This document shows, piece by piece, positions 51,292 to 62,520 of a stretch of DNA of 64,000 nt. A model generated the notes under the pieces. That model searched no databases. It was not told the DNA's origin and saw only the letters and a program-made list of their open reading frames with translations. Source of the DNA: Heterobilharzia americana (lineage: Eukaryota > Platyhelminthes > Trematoda > Strigeidida > Schistosomatidae); NCBI GenBank assembly GCA_944470555.2, contig OX104130.1, positions 61,881,160 to 61,945,159 of the forward strand, written 5' to 3'. The position numbers and the translations under genes were made by a program. Positions within the stretch are counted from its first letter, which is position 1, and every line of letters starts with the position of its first letter.

Positions 51292-51549
51292 TTAAGGTGC
51301 AATTTCATACTTATAGTGGTTCTGTGTTGGTACTGCCCCCATGATAATCTCTCTGTAGCTCAGATCTTCCCACGAGCTTGTGATTGGTATCTTAATTATG
51401 AATGAACATAAGTCGTGTTTAGCTTTGGTTTGAATGTTATACCTATCAAAAGATTCCCCAAATAAAAGCTCTTCGCCATCCGAATTTATATTTTCGGTGA
51501 CACAACTCAAGTTAAATGTCGACCGTCTTTTTCTGCTAGTTGTGTGCAT
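51292..51549 (-). CDS. Hypothetical 85-residue ORF at arm boundary
   Basis: An unrecognised open frame with a balanced, protein-like composition. It has a basic start (TTSRKRRSTF), an acidic middle (NSDGEELLFGESFD) and a mixed tail (SSWEDLSYREIIMG), with no signal peptide or membrane segment. The ATG is 15 bp inside unique sequence from the right outer arm edge (51564). TATAAAATA sits between the arm edge and the ATG, too close for a normal promoter spacing. It could be an exon, a TE remnant or chance. No neighbouring splice-linked exon was found. Confidence 0.25.
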   Translation of the reverse strand: MHTTSRKRRSTFNLSCVTENINSDGEELLFGESFDRYNIQTKAKHDLCSFIIKIPITSSWEDLSYREIIMGAVPTQNHYKYEIAP

Positions 51550-51563
51550 GCGGATATTTTATA

Positions 51564-54500
51564 CTACGCAGGCAGCTTCTGAATATTTATTTCAATACAA
51601 GTGGCAATAACCTATACCCTTCAGACAGTCACTGAAGTTTTCCGGTGAAGTGTGCGTTTCGGCGACTAGCACACTGTCCGTTTTTTTCACGACCGAAAAT
51701 CTATGGTTTTCTTGCGTTTGAAGCCTCCGATTGGAATAACCCGTCTTTACTGCTTCTGGCCGTCTATGTTTTCACATTCTCCTCCGTCATATTCTTAAGA
51801 TGACTAAAGCCAGTGGCGAGCAAAGTAAAAATGACTTTGGGGATGTGACAGAGCTTCTCAACAGCTTGTAAACTTTAAAGGAAACGCTTATTTTCTCAAA
51901 CTACGGTTGTAAATTAAATTTGATCACGGTTAAGGATTTGATCGCGAGGTATCTAAGTAGATGGCTTCAGGGACGACAAAGAACTGCTGATAACTTACAC
52001 TGTGAGGGCACGAGTTCCAGTTTTGCAAACATGCTGAAGCCAGTTGAATATATTTTGAACTAGTCATGGGTGAATTTACCGGCACAATTCATTATGCCAC
52101 GGATTGAACGTACCGTTAGCAAAAACCAACGTGGTTGACGCGTACACTTGAGTTTCGTGGCCCACCCCGGTGCTACTACATGAGTGTATGTACGAATGTG
52201 ACTGAAATGTGTCCATAGTGATTAGGACACGACGATGCTATTGAAGTCTTGACCTACCCAGATGGCAACTTGAGCCTATGCACCTGTGTGCGAGGTTTAC
52301 GTTGATTCTGTCGGTCAGCCAGTAATATGAAATGTGTAATAAACTTCGGATTTTTCCTGCTATAAGAGGCAACTAACCGACATTATTAGTTTAAGGCCGT
52401 GGAGTACAAACTAAGACTTCCCGCACCATCCCAGATACGTTCGAATTTATATTTCTTAAAGGATTCCTGTCGAATACAGTTTCCTGTGTCATTGTTATAA
52501 AGTAGTGGTTATTTAGGTGTAAACAGTATTCCTGACTTCCATAACCCTGAGTGGCTTTGCTGTATGCCATTATGGACGTATTATTGAGCTGTATAGACGC
52601 ATAACCTGTAAAATGGTTGTAGCCACATGCAGATAATGAAGCATATGTTAAGTCACAGTGACGTGACAATGTTAGGGTTACATTTACAGTTAGACAAGCG
52701 AACCCATGAAAAAGCGCAAACTGTTTAATTCTAGTTGTAATAGTGAAGGGACCCTATAACTCTTCTTCAACCCTTTTTCATTATCCACATTACACTTCTT
52801 GTTTATAAGATGGGATTCATAACGGTTATAGTTACCACAGTTATTCGTATCCCAGCTGTGTATTGTTTCCGACATATAAAGTAGTCATTCTGTAAGATAT
52901 TTTTTGATTGACTGAAAACACCCAAACAACGTATTTGGGAAGTTCTAGTGAACGCTGAGGAAATTTCCAGGAAGTACATATAATTCAGCGTGCTCTTGGG
53001 GAATTTCGTGAAAACATGCATAGATCCTGCGAACATTGGGAAAATTAGGGGACTAAGGATGATGCAGCTTTGTGAAGAGATATAGAAAAGGTTTTCCGGT
53101 TTCAATTGCTCGCTAAATACACCAGTAACAAGAAATACAATTCCCGTGGCGCATGCACAGTAATGTTGATAAGGGTCGGCTCACTTAACATCTTTTGTTT
53201 CGCTCACCTCCTATGCTGAGGTTTGGCTTTCCTACTCACTATGTTGGCGAATGATGCATTGGTTCGTCTTTTTAGATTAAAACTGCACGAATTTCATGCA
53301 GAAAAGTATTGAGAATAGCTATCGCACGTGAAAGAAGTGGCACTCGCGTGGTAAAGTTCAGGATTGAAAAGGTTGCCGCAGTACAACTTCCTATCGACTC
53401 TGTCGGAAGTTGCGCACGTCAATTTCCACCAGGTTCACATGAGTGCCGAAGATACATGGTGTTGTAAAGAGGAGACCACAGACAGGCCTCCCCAATGCCA
53501 GTAAAATGCATTGTTCACATGTCTGTGCTGACGATAAATCCAATGCAGTGGTCACACCACAAGAAGACTCGTGGAAGATCATTGGGTAGGAATCTTATAT
53601 GTCTGTTGCTGACCACAGCGGAAGTCTTCTTGCGTCTGACTTGCTTGACGATGCTATGACCTGTTACGCTTCTCATAGTGATTGAAACATGCATGAAACC
53701 ATGCCAAGGTTTGAAGGATCGAAGATTGCACGTGAAAGACTGTAAAACGTCCATGACCAATATTAGTATCGCCGCATATTTTAACTGTCCCAGGAATTCG
53801 TGCCGCAGTTATCAGGAAGCGTAGGGTAAACCTTGCAAGTGTGGCAATTGCTTGGCGAGAATGTTGGGCAACGACATTTAAAAAACGTTCAGGAGTACAT
53901 CTACCAGGATCAACTTGAATGGCAACGCAAGTTCCTAGCTAAATCAAGATTATCAGATCCCAATAAGTTAAGAAATTCAGGGAAAGCTGGGATATAGCTC
54001 TCCATGCGATTATGCACAATCTCACAATGGGGTGGGATAGAGCAACAGTGATGAAAACCAACTTAGTTGGGTTTAGGGAGAGTTTGAAAACTGAATCTTT
54101 GTTCATCGAATCAACATCAGATACATACAATAGAAATGATTCTGCGCCTAGATATATGGAAAATGTTTCTCCTCCTTGTCGTCAAAAAGAGAGAAAATTA
54201 GGACTGTGTAAACTCTGTTTCAGAGTTGTGAAGTTGCTTGATGTCAGTGTGGAAAACAAATTATCATTTTGGCTATCTGAGATAGCCGTGGTTTGGCAGA
54301 CTAGTTATTGATACTGGCTGATGATTGAAGCTGAAAGCCATGGTCCAAATTTTCATTTCACCTTCAATCATCACTCAGCAACAATAAATTATGTCCGAAA
54401 CGTTAGCCAGTAGGTGATACTGTTTCACTGTGTGACATTTCTAATAAATAGACTAAAATGGAAGTACACGGTAGGCGTAAAATTTATATTTGAACGGACG

Positions 54501-54692
54501 GTAAACTGTTTGTAGCCTAGTTTTTAAGCAGGCCGCCATTTCGCATCCTCATGGAAGTTGCTTCTTCAAAAGATGACTCGTCCCTGCAGCGATTATCGTT
54601 TGACAAATGTTCCTGGATTCCGTCAACAGGCTTGAAATAAGTATCATTTTGGTAAGTCTATCCTAGAAAGTCCGTCGACTGATATGATCTTC
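51564..54692 (-). repeat. Right outer arm of nested inverted duplication (3129 bp)
   Basis: Mirror of 35077-38178. It differs in the compared blocks only by 27 extra bases (54139-54165), bounded by the short direct repeat AAATG. Its inner edge is CTACGCAGGCAG (51564) and its outer edge GATATGATCTTC (54692). It holds the mirror of the SINE-tail foldback (about 54260-54375). Confidence 0.95.
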
Positions 54693-54707
54693 CCGCTTAC
54701 CTTAGTT

Positions 54708-54975
54708 TGTATGCGGTTGATTTATTTGGGCATGGTGACGAATGTTATTATGACCTGTTACACTTCTCATAGTGGTTGATACATGCATGAAACCACGCCA
54801 GTGTCTGAAGGATAGAAGATTGTGCGTGAAGGGTCGAAGGACGTAGTAATGTAGATCACACGACCAATATTAGTATTAGCGTTTTAGGCGGCGTATTGTA
54901 ACTGTTCCAGGAATTCGTGCCAGAGTTATCAGGAAGCGTCGGGTTTTGCAAGAATTTTAGGCAACTACATTTATT
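54708..54975 (+). repeat. Diverged third copy of an arm segment, direct
   Basis: The sequence resembles 53632-53890 in the same orientation. Shared phrases include ATGACCTGTTAC-CTTCTCATAGTG, ACATGCATGAAACCA, GACCAATATTAGTAT and CAGGAATTCGTGCC-AGTTATCAGGAAGCGT. It has many substitutions and some indels, in contrast to the almost identical two main arms. It shows the arm is part of an older repeat family. Confidence 0.8.
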
Positions 54976-56373
54976 GCCGCACTAGACTGAAAAAGATCCT
55001 TATATACTATGCAGTCACAAGGATGCAGCGTGCTGACTGAAATGGCACTGACACGCATGTGAACTTAGGCAGTTTATGTATCGCTAAGATTTCAAGTCAG
55101 CGGCTATGGTCAAGTTTTGGTCGTAAGGCAAGTCCGTAATTTAGCTATGTACTTGTGATAGGGATTTATGTCGGAGATAGGAAACATAGCGATTTCACTG
55201 AATACTCTAAAAAACTTGCTTTGGAGTTGACACATTTATAATGATAAGTCAGAACTAGGTGACACGGGTTCGGATTCCTTGGGTGATATGAGTCTACTCG
55301 AGGTCCAGAATTTCCTACTGATCACTCTCAGATACCTAACATAAACTAAAGTGAAACGTGATAATGGGTCTCATAATGTGATGCCAATATTGATAACTTG
55401 ACTGATAAAACTGGATCAGAACTTGATGTTCATTGACAAATCAGTGTATGAAAGAGAAAAGCTCTCAATTGAAATTGGGGCTGGTATTACTTGCAGATTT
55501 GTGCACTGGGCAATGAAGTACACCTGTTGTGTTTAGAGATATAATACCACTTAGCTGCTCGAAAACTATTAGGTGTAGTGGAGTTGGGACCCGTGACTCA
55601 TTAATTGAAACTTAACTGTTTAGACGAATGAACTCCAGCTACATATGTAAACCTTCCTAGGACATAAATTAACACAGTTTTCGCAACTAATTTCTACACT
55701 TTGGAGTCCTTACTGACTGTTCTAAGTTACTACATTAGTTCTTCTCAGCTACTTTAACTTTAGAACCATTCATAAATTGAAAGCCGAGAAATTTTAATGA
55801 TTACTGCTTGTTATCGATATTCACAAGTTTCACATGTCAGAAAACATCGTCCATCATAGTTTAATAATGCACAATCACTTTTGTTTAAATATTTGAAGAA
55901 AAAACATCGCTTAAGTATTATCATTATTATTACAGACAGAAATAAGTTTATAAAAAATTTCGAAAAAACAAAAAAATATATATGGAAACAAAATATTATC
56001 TTCAAAGCAGTAGTTATTGAAAATCACATATTGAAAAACACAGGGGAATTACGGATAAAAACTAAGTTTTGTATCAAATATTCGACAGAGAGTGCGTAGG
56101 GTTATAAACTGTTAACTGACATTTTGGAGGCCATAACAGAAATAGACAGAAGAGAATAGAAAGGAAACAAAATGCAAATGGATTGTAGAATTACGCCAAT
56201 TACAAAGACATGAAAATGACTGGTAAATTAAACTATTTCCTAAGACTGTAAGATGCTTAATTGAAGAGCCGATAGAAAAACTGTGGAGTAATCGAAAAAA
56301 CACAGAGTCTTTCATATGGGGAATGAACTTTCGGAGCATATCACTTATACTGGAAGTGATTGAGACAAAGAGA
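54976..56373. other. AT-rich stretch, possible 3' UTR on its right side
   Basis: Very AT-rich, no repeat identified. The part adjoining 56374 would be 3' UTR of the minus-strand exon next door. A second minus open frame (56112-56453) overlaps the exon end in another frame. It might be an alternative continuation, but no splice site joins them convincingly. Confidence 0.35.
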
Positions 56374-56692
56374 TTATCGACACTTCCGAGTATTCCAGCT
56401 GCAAACTCTTCGCATTTCAAAAAATGAATTTTCTTTAGCATGATTTTGAACACGTAAGGAAATAACTGATCTATCCATCATTGAAGTTTTCATTAGTTCA
56501 TCTTCAGATTCAGTTCCATCACCGCAAGTATCCAATAAATTTTGACTATCAACTGCTTCAATATTACCGCGTATCGGTGGACTACGACGAGTAAGTGCAC
56601 TACGCCAACTGTTGCGTAACGATAATGCCTTATCCGCTAGGCTATGAAGTCCTGAAGACAACTGGCTATCTCTTCTTTGTCTGATTTTCACC
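56374..56692 (-). CDS. Terminal coding exon of an unrecognised gene
   Basis: The minus-strand open block is preceded by an acceptor (TTACTTCAACTAG|GTGAAAATC). It encodes about 105 residues to a TAA at 56374. The protein is Ser/Arg-rich and hydrophilic: KIRQRRDSQLSSGLHSLADK, then RNSWRSALTRRSPP, GDGTESEDELMKTSM and RVQNHAKENSFFEMRR. Such composition contrasts with the AT-rich chance frames around it and suggests a cytoplasmic or nuclear tail region. I do not recognise the family. Upstream exons should lie above 56700. Confidence 0.5.
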
Positions 56693-57368
56693 TAGTTGAA
56701 GTAAACATGTTGTTTAGGAAAAACAAACATAAATATATCAATTATTCAAGTGATAAGTAAGTTTTTATGAGAATTTCATAGACTGATAAGATGGTTAGCG
56801 TGTCTAGAGTTAGTCATCAAATAAGATTTCAGCGGAGAAATTTATTTTCGGCGATGTCATCTTCAGTAGCTATGGCAGTCAGATTTAAACATAATTGCTG
56901 TCTAATATCGATACCAACACGGCTAAGGTAAAGGTAAACGCAAATCAATAACTTTATATTACAACATTTAATTGATAACGAACATAGTCTCAAAAGACTC
57001 CTTTGCAGTAGCTTACTGAGACTATACCAATAAAAAAATAGAAAGGAAAGTCGTCATTTTACTATCCTTCACTTTATAATTTTTAAACTTTCCACTGTTT
57101 AAACACAACAAACTTTATGGTATAAGTGTTTTTAGCTGTTATTAATTTCTTATTCTCTTCCATACTGACAGTTGTTTTACTCACTTTGTTGTGGATTCTT
57201 GAATTCCTAATTTCAACTTACCGTTGCTTATTCACGTTCTCAAATACTTTTAGGTTCTTTATGTAACTTCTATTTCTATATTATTTTTCCGGCCATAACC
57301 TAATAAGCATTACCAGTTGGCAGATGTTGACATTCTTTAGGAATAAATACGCATAGTAATCATATTTA
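56693..57368. other. Probable intron, nothing else seen
   Basis: AT-rich sequence upstream (minus sense) of the exon at 56374-56692, up to RTE copy G. No further exon was recognised. Confidence 0.35.
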
Positions 57369-58200
57369 TTCGCCGACGACTTTTGTCCAATGTCGCACAA
57401 ACTTGAAGATCTACAGGCAAAAACTAACAAGTTGACAGAAGAGGCAGTGAAGACGGGACACCATTCAAGTGAACGTAAAGAAGACAGAGGTGATGAAGAT
57501 ACACAACCAACACCAACAACACCACCACCAACAACAGCAACAAGATCCAATTATCATCAAATGGAGAAACCTAAAGGATGTAACCTTCACCTATCTAGGA
57601 AGCACTGTTTCAACTACAGGTGGCACAGACGAGGACGTCAAAGCCAGGATCAGAAAGACAACAAGACAGGCGTTCATTAGCCTGAAACAAGTGTGGAGAT
57701 CTTCTGCACTCAGCGTATGGAAAAGGATCGGGATTCTCAACACCAATGTCAAGTCAGTGCTTCTATATGGTTCAGAGACTTGGCGCGTTACGAAATGCAT
57801 TTCCAACAAACTACAGACATTCATCAACAACTGCCCCCTACACTGGCTCGTTACTGAACATCAGATGGCCAGAATAACAAGAATAAGCAACAAGGGGCTC
57901 TGGGAACGAACCAACCAAGAACCTATCACTCAACAAATATGCAGTTGAAGGAAGTGGAGATGGATTGGGCATACACTGAGAAGACCGACTGGGGACATCA
58001 TGCGTCAGGCCAGGTCGTCGAGTGGGACCCAGATGGGAAGCAACGAGTTAGGCGTCCGAGGGTGACATGGAGGAGATCGTGCGAGGAAGAAATGAGAGGT
58101 TGTGGGCAGTGGTGGAGCCAGGTTCAAAAGATCGCAGAGAAGAGAGTGGAATGGAGACGTGCTACTGAAGCCCTATGTTTCACTAGGAACCCAAGGGACA

Positions 58201-58255
<55 letters not shown>

Positions 58256-58256
58256 T
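57369..58256 (+). mobile_element. RTE/SR2-like LINE, copy G (5'-truncated)
   Basis: This copy starts at the catalytic box region (TTCGCCGACGAC, FADD equivalent) and keeps the last 0.9 kb: KTEVMKIHNQHQ, YLGSTVSTTGGTDEDVKARI, LLYGSETWR and the WRWIGH-type and RVTWRRSCEEEMR segments. The end is a (TAA)n run of about 55 bp (58200-58255). A frame change occurs near 57940. It is moderately young. Confidence 0.92.
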
Positions 58257-58574
58257 TTAAATGGGATTTTACAGCTGCTGAGCATAATATTGCTGAAAAC
58301 AAATTTGTTCACTGAAGTCTTTTATCTTTTTGAAGATTAAAATAGAGTCAGTTGATAAAAAGTCGACTGAATATGCATTTTTCTTGTTTTCACTTACCAA
58401 TATAATGTTCCCTATAGGATTTCACGTACACGAGTTATACAGCTGTTCAATAAAAATTGAAATGTAGTATAACAGCCAGTGAAGAAAGCTTTTGCTGAAT
58501 ATGGTATCAGGATCGAGTTACCAGCGTGGAGGTTTCTCAAGGTGAGACTGTCAACTATTATGATAATGTTAAAT

Positions 58575-58760
58575 TAATTCTAATCATCATTAATATCAAA
58601 ATAGGACCAGGCCCATGGAGCTGCGTAACAGTTCAAGTTGACATACCTCATATCAGTACGTCAAGAAATAAAGTAATCAAATGAAGGAAGAAAGAGCAGT
58701 GAAAGAGAAGAAAGAGGAATGAGAAACATGCTGAGATTCTGTTAAAATTGTAATCAATTG
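58575..58760 (-). mobile_element. Second LINE family 3' UTR fragment
   Basis: On the minus strand the order is CTCATTCCTCTTTCTTCTC, a C/T-rich run, GTACTGATATGAGGTATGTC and CCTGGTCCTATTTTGAT. This matches the UTR at 5085-5260. It has no coding body, so it is a strongly 5'-truncated insertion. Confidence 0.65.
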
Positions 58761-59991
58761 CTCGAAAGTTATCATACTAGAAAGAGAAGTATTAATCCAA
58801 CAAATCAGTCATTCAGTTTGTGGAGTACGAGTGTTTAAGACAAATAAAATTACACCATGTGTTTATAACAACTTTCCATTTGGCGTCTAATATTTGTGTT
58901 ACTATTCAGTGAAGTTTTGATCATAATACATTTATTGATTGATTTACGAATACCATCCATTTTCAGTAAGAGATTCAAGGGACGAAAAGTTTACCGACGC
59001 AACTCTATTTGTTTGCACACTTGTTTATTGGCTTATTAAAGAAATTGTTAAAATAACTTTTCGATTATTGCAAGATATGAAGGTGTGAGAATAGATAAAT
59101 ATCATGATACTTTACAGTTAAAAACAAGTTCCCTCTATCATCACGTGATAGATACAGGTGACAAAGTTACCAGGGTAGAGACATCCTATTTTTCCTATAT
59201 AGGGATAGAAAAATGGTTCTTAAAACTTAGTTCATGAGTTTCTCTAATGACTGACTGATTCTTAACCACCGGTTACTGTAGACATATCACTAAGAGTCGT
59301 TATAGAAATGTACTATAGATTAATTGTTTGAGAGTCACAGAAAGGGATAATATAGAGAGAAGTACTCTGACGAACACAAAGATTGACTAATATTTTTGTA
59401 GATCAGCATTCAGCTAAGCTTATGTCTCACCAATCTAATCGTCTCCTAGCATATGTAGTTTAAGCGCTAGGCAAATTCTCTTTGCCAGCAAAGTCATGAT
59501 AGATATCATGGTGATGTCTTGTACGTTAAACTTCCATCTAACATTTAATAATTTTGACTAATAAAGAGTGAGGTTAGTAGACGAAATGATCAAAAGATAA
59601 TAAAAACAGTAAAACATCATGAAACACAAGTAGTAGAGTTGATATGTAAATTAAAAGGCTGAGAAATTTTTCTATACTGAAGATGATGCCAACAATGTGA
59701 TATCGCTCAACTGTAACTTTTGCAAATTTTCTGAGTCACAATATTTTTCAGACAATAAATAAACTAAGGAATATAATTACGTTACATGGGAGTTCTCGCG
59801 ACTTCATTACAGCAAACTTAGTCTATACACGAAACTGATCAATGCATATAAAAGATGAAGAGTCGATCGAGTGTGATGGCGGAGATAAAAACAAAATAAG
59901 TGTGAGCTTCTCAAACTTATTTAAATATAAAAACTTATTTTTAGTGGAGATAACAAAGAATAAAGTCATACATTATGTACCTTTATATTAG
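58761..59991. other. Probable intron upstream of the 59992 exon
   Basis: AT-rich, no repeat or exon recognised. It ends in an acceptor (TACCTTTATATTAG). Confidence 0.4.
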
Positions 59992-60185
59992 ATGACCGTG
60001 GTGAAGCAAGGAATTTCACGTATTCTGGGCAGACAATCGATGCTGACGTTGGCTTTTTCCAGCGTTTCAATAACAATGAAAGACAAATTACAGAAAGAGA
60101 TGAAGCTGCCATTGCAGCAGATGCCAGCCAAGGTGTCAATTCTATTCCAAATGGCATTAAACAACCTAATGAAAGGAGAAAATAG
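59992..60185 (+). CDS. Terminal coding exon of an unrecognised gene
   Basis: The exon follows the acceptor CTTTATATTAG and begins within a codon (xAT GAC CGT). It reads [16 protein letters not shown], then [20 protein letters not shown] and [18 protein letters not shown] before TAG (60183-60185). It has no ATG of its own. The ATG-started frame at 59992-60213 is a different frame and probably a shadow. The polar, Asn/Glu-rich tail has no motif I know. Support comes from the splice acceptor, the sensible composition and the stop. Upstream exons were not located. Confidence 0.5.
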
Positions 60186-60619
60186 AAAAAATTATCCATT
60201 AATAAAAACATAACAGATATGCTATTTCACATTATGAATATTATTTCGACATTTGTCATAGATGAGTAGTTTTTCAACTGTTCAACTATGGTGCCAGTCA
60301 ACAAGCAAAGATCACAGAAGTGTTATGAAATGACAAAATATAGTACTACTACTGAATAACTTAAGTAGTATATTTCATTAGAGCGAGAAAATATCAATCA
60401 CTGTCTTATAACCAATTCTTTGGTCTTTACGATCGTCTGAACCTTATTTATAATCAACTCTAGAGTTTGCAAATAACTATTTCCACTACGCGCCAATGCA
60501 TATTTTAACTAGTGACCGAATCCCAAGAAACACTGTAATAAGAGAAAATCAACTAAGAGTTTAAATGAGAATGATGAAAATCCATACAGTAGTGAAACGC
60601 TGAGGGTTTAAGAGGCGAC
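60186..60619. other. Likely 3' UTR and intergenic sequence
   Basis: Nothing recognised beyond the probable 3' UTR of the preceding exon. Confidence 0.35.
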
Positions 60620-60965
60620 ATAGTGGTAGTCCTTATTGGTGACTAGCTTTCAGAGATGATTCGCTTGGTTCCAATGAGAAGTCATGACCAGTGGGGCAAA
60701 CCTGGTGGCTGTGAGGACAAATACTCAACAATGACATTGTGTGGCGGTCGGGCTATGCAGTGAACTGACAGAAGTTGTAAATATGGACCATTGGACTCCT
60801 ACCCAATAGTCAAATGGTAACGTGCTGGCCACGGAACCTGAAGGTCGCGGGTTCGAGGGTGCGTATTGCTGAAGAGCCCCATACTAAGACGAAACAGTTG
60901 TTTAGTGCTCCCAGGTTCCCAATGTTCCTCCAACTGATGTCAGTTCATGATGAATACCAACTTGT
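60620..60965 (+). repeat. tRNA-like SINE copy
   Basis: This is the same unit as the right half of the 18690-19440 palindrome. It starts ATTGGTGACTAGCTTTC, has the A-box-like TAGTCAAATGGTAACG and the B box GGGTTCGAG (about 60805-60857), and ends GATGAATACCAACTTG. It is a single copy, not folded back. Confidence 0.75.
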
Positions 60966-61507
60966 AAAAAAACAAAGTGGTAGTACTAGCACCTTTTGGT
61001 CGATTATACGTATTATTTAAAGGGTTTTTTCTATCATCTGGCTTTTACAACCCTCATCCTAGGAAGCTGCTTTTTTTATACCATGTATCCCCCAATGACT
61101 GTAAACCAAATACCTACACCGATCTACTCACTAACTAATATATATTTAAAAAAAAGCCATGTAGGACTTGGACGTTGCATAGACCTCTCTCTAAAAATAG
61201 AATATTTCACAAGTGAACACACCACGATTAAATACTTGTGTATCCAATAATGTACCATTTATTCAGACTTTGTTGCAGATAAACAGGTTGCTTTATCATG
61301 TTCCATTGGAGAGTTTTGTCTTAGAATTGACTGTGTATGTTGAATAGTTTTCAGTAAACTTATAATAAGCGTAAGGATATTTCCGTGGAATGTCTTCAAT
61401 GATAGTTGTATAAACCGAGAATATGATGGATTTTGATAAACATCGTATCATTCCACTAAAATTAATTTCAATAACTCAATTTAGAGGCATGTCAGGATTT
61501 ATTTATT
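60966..61507. other. Unassigned AT-rich stretch
   Basis: No gene or known repeat was recognised. Confidence 0.35.
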
Positions 61508-62263
61508 GGTTTCAAGTTGGTATTCAACACGAAATAACATCAGTTGGAGAATTATTGAAAATATAGGGTCATGGGTGTTTGTTTTGTGTAATTCTGGAAG
61601 CCTGCAGGGTGGTAGACACTTCCCAGTTGCCCACACTGTGGAAAGCTAGTTTTTCTTGAGATACCTGGTAAAAAAGGATATTATGAGACCGTAGATACTA
61701 GGGGACATCCGCTTCTGGTCAGTCATACATGACCTTTTGGTAAGTTTAGGGTTTTGGTTTTTTGCTTTCTAATCCATGAATCCCCGTCACACGCATCGGC
61801 ATACCGAGGGAGGTAGGTGGGAGTGTGCTGCTTTTGTGGTTGACCTTTTTTAGATCCCCTTCTCATAGGAAAGAAAGCATCAGTGCGGGACTGTTGGTCC
61901 TCCAGGGGGAATATCTTACTGCTGTCAAACCCCGTTCGGTCAGTGGTATGACTTCGTCCTCAGACTTTAATCATGGCATAGGAATTTACGCTATAGTGGT
62001 AATTGCTTTTTCTCTAACCTTTATCCAACAGACCTTTCTGGTATGGTAGGACCTCGAGAGAAAAAGTATCCCACCAGTATAGCTCATTGGGCCATTGCCA
62101 TACGAAAGCTCGATGATCACGTAAAGGTAGTAGCTATCGGTCGGATTATGGATGTGTACTGCCAAGGAGTTCCATACCAGCAGGAAACAGCTGTCCAGTG
62201 CTCCCAGATTTTCAGTGATTTTCACAAGTGATGTCAGTCCGCGATGAATACCAACTTGAAACT
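61508..62263. mobile_element. Composite repeat with inverted SINE-type ends
   Basis: A roughly 750-bp block. The left end, GGTTTCAAGTTGGTATTCA, is the reverse complement of the right end, TGAATACCAACTTGAAAC. CATCAGTTGGA / TGATGTCAGTC lies just inside each. The right quarter (62045-62263) is a decayed tRNA-like SINE. The middle contains phrases typical of dispersed fluke repeats (CATCCGCTTCTGGTCAGTCA, CACACGCATCGGCATACCG). It has no transposase ORF, so it is either a nonautonomous element or a SINE pair that captured another repeat. Confidence 0.55.
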
Positions 62264-62433
62264 GATTTCAATGTTTGAGATGAGTTTAATTTATCAAATC
62301 ATTTCTCAGTATGTTTAGTATGCCCAAAAATAATTCAGAAAGACTGAAATTAGGTAATCTACTCTCGTATTCAATTGTGTATTATCAAGTATCGAAGAAT
62401 AGGACTTCAGTTTGTGATAGTTGTATTCGCCTT

Positions 62434-62505
62434 GGTGACTAGCAGCGAAATCCAAAACGCGCGTTTCGCCCTACTTGGGACTCATCAGTTGGGTGTGCCC
62501 GCACA
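62434..62505 (-). ncRNA. Hammerhead ribozyme, nearly intact (minus)
   Basis: On the minus strand: a stem I side (CACCCAA), the full CTGATGAG core (62481-62488), stem II TCCCAAGTAGGG, GAAAC (62463-62467), GCGC and a GUU cleavage triplet (62456-62458) followed by TTGGAT pairing back to stem I. Only the GUC to GUU change departs from the schistosome consensus, and GUU is tolerated in some hammerheads. It is the best preserved core in the window. Confidence 0.75.
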
Positions 62506-62520
62506 ACATAACTCACTAGA

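Noticed and set aside
59966..60211. 81-residue minus-strand ORF with hydrophobic start
   Set aside because: Antisense shadow of the plus-strand exon 59992-60185, which has a splice acceptor and stop.
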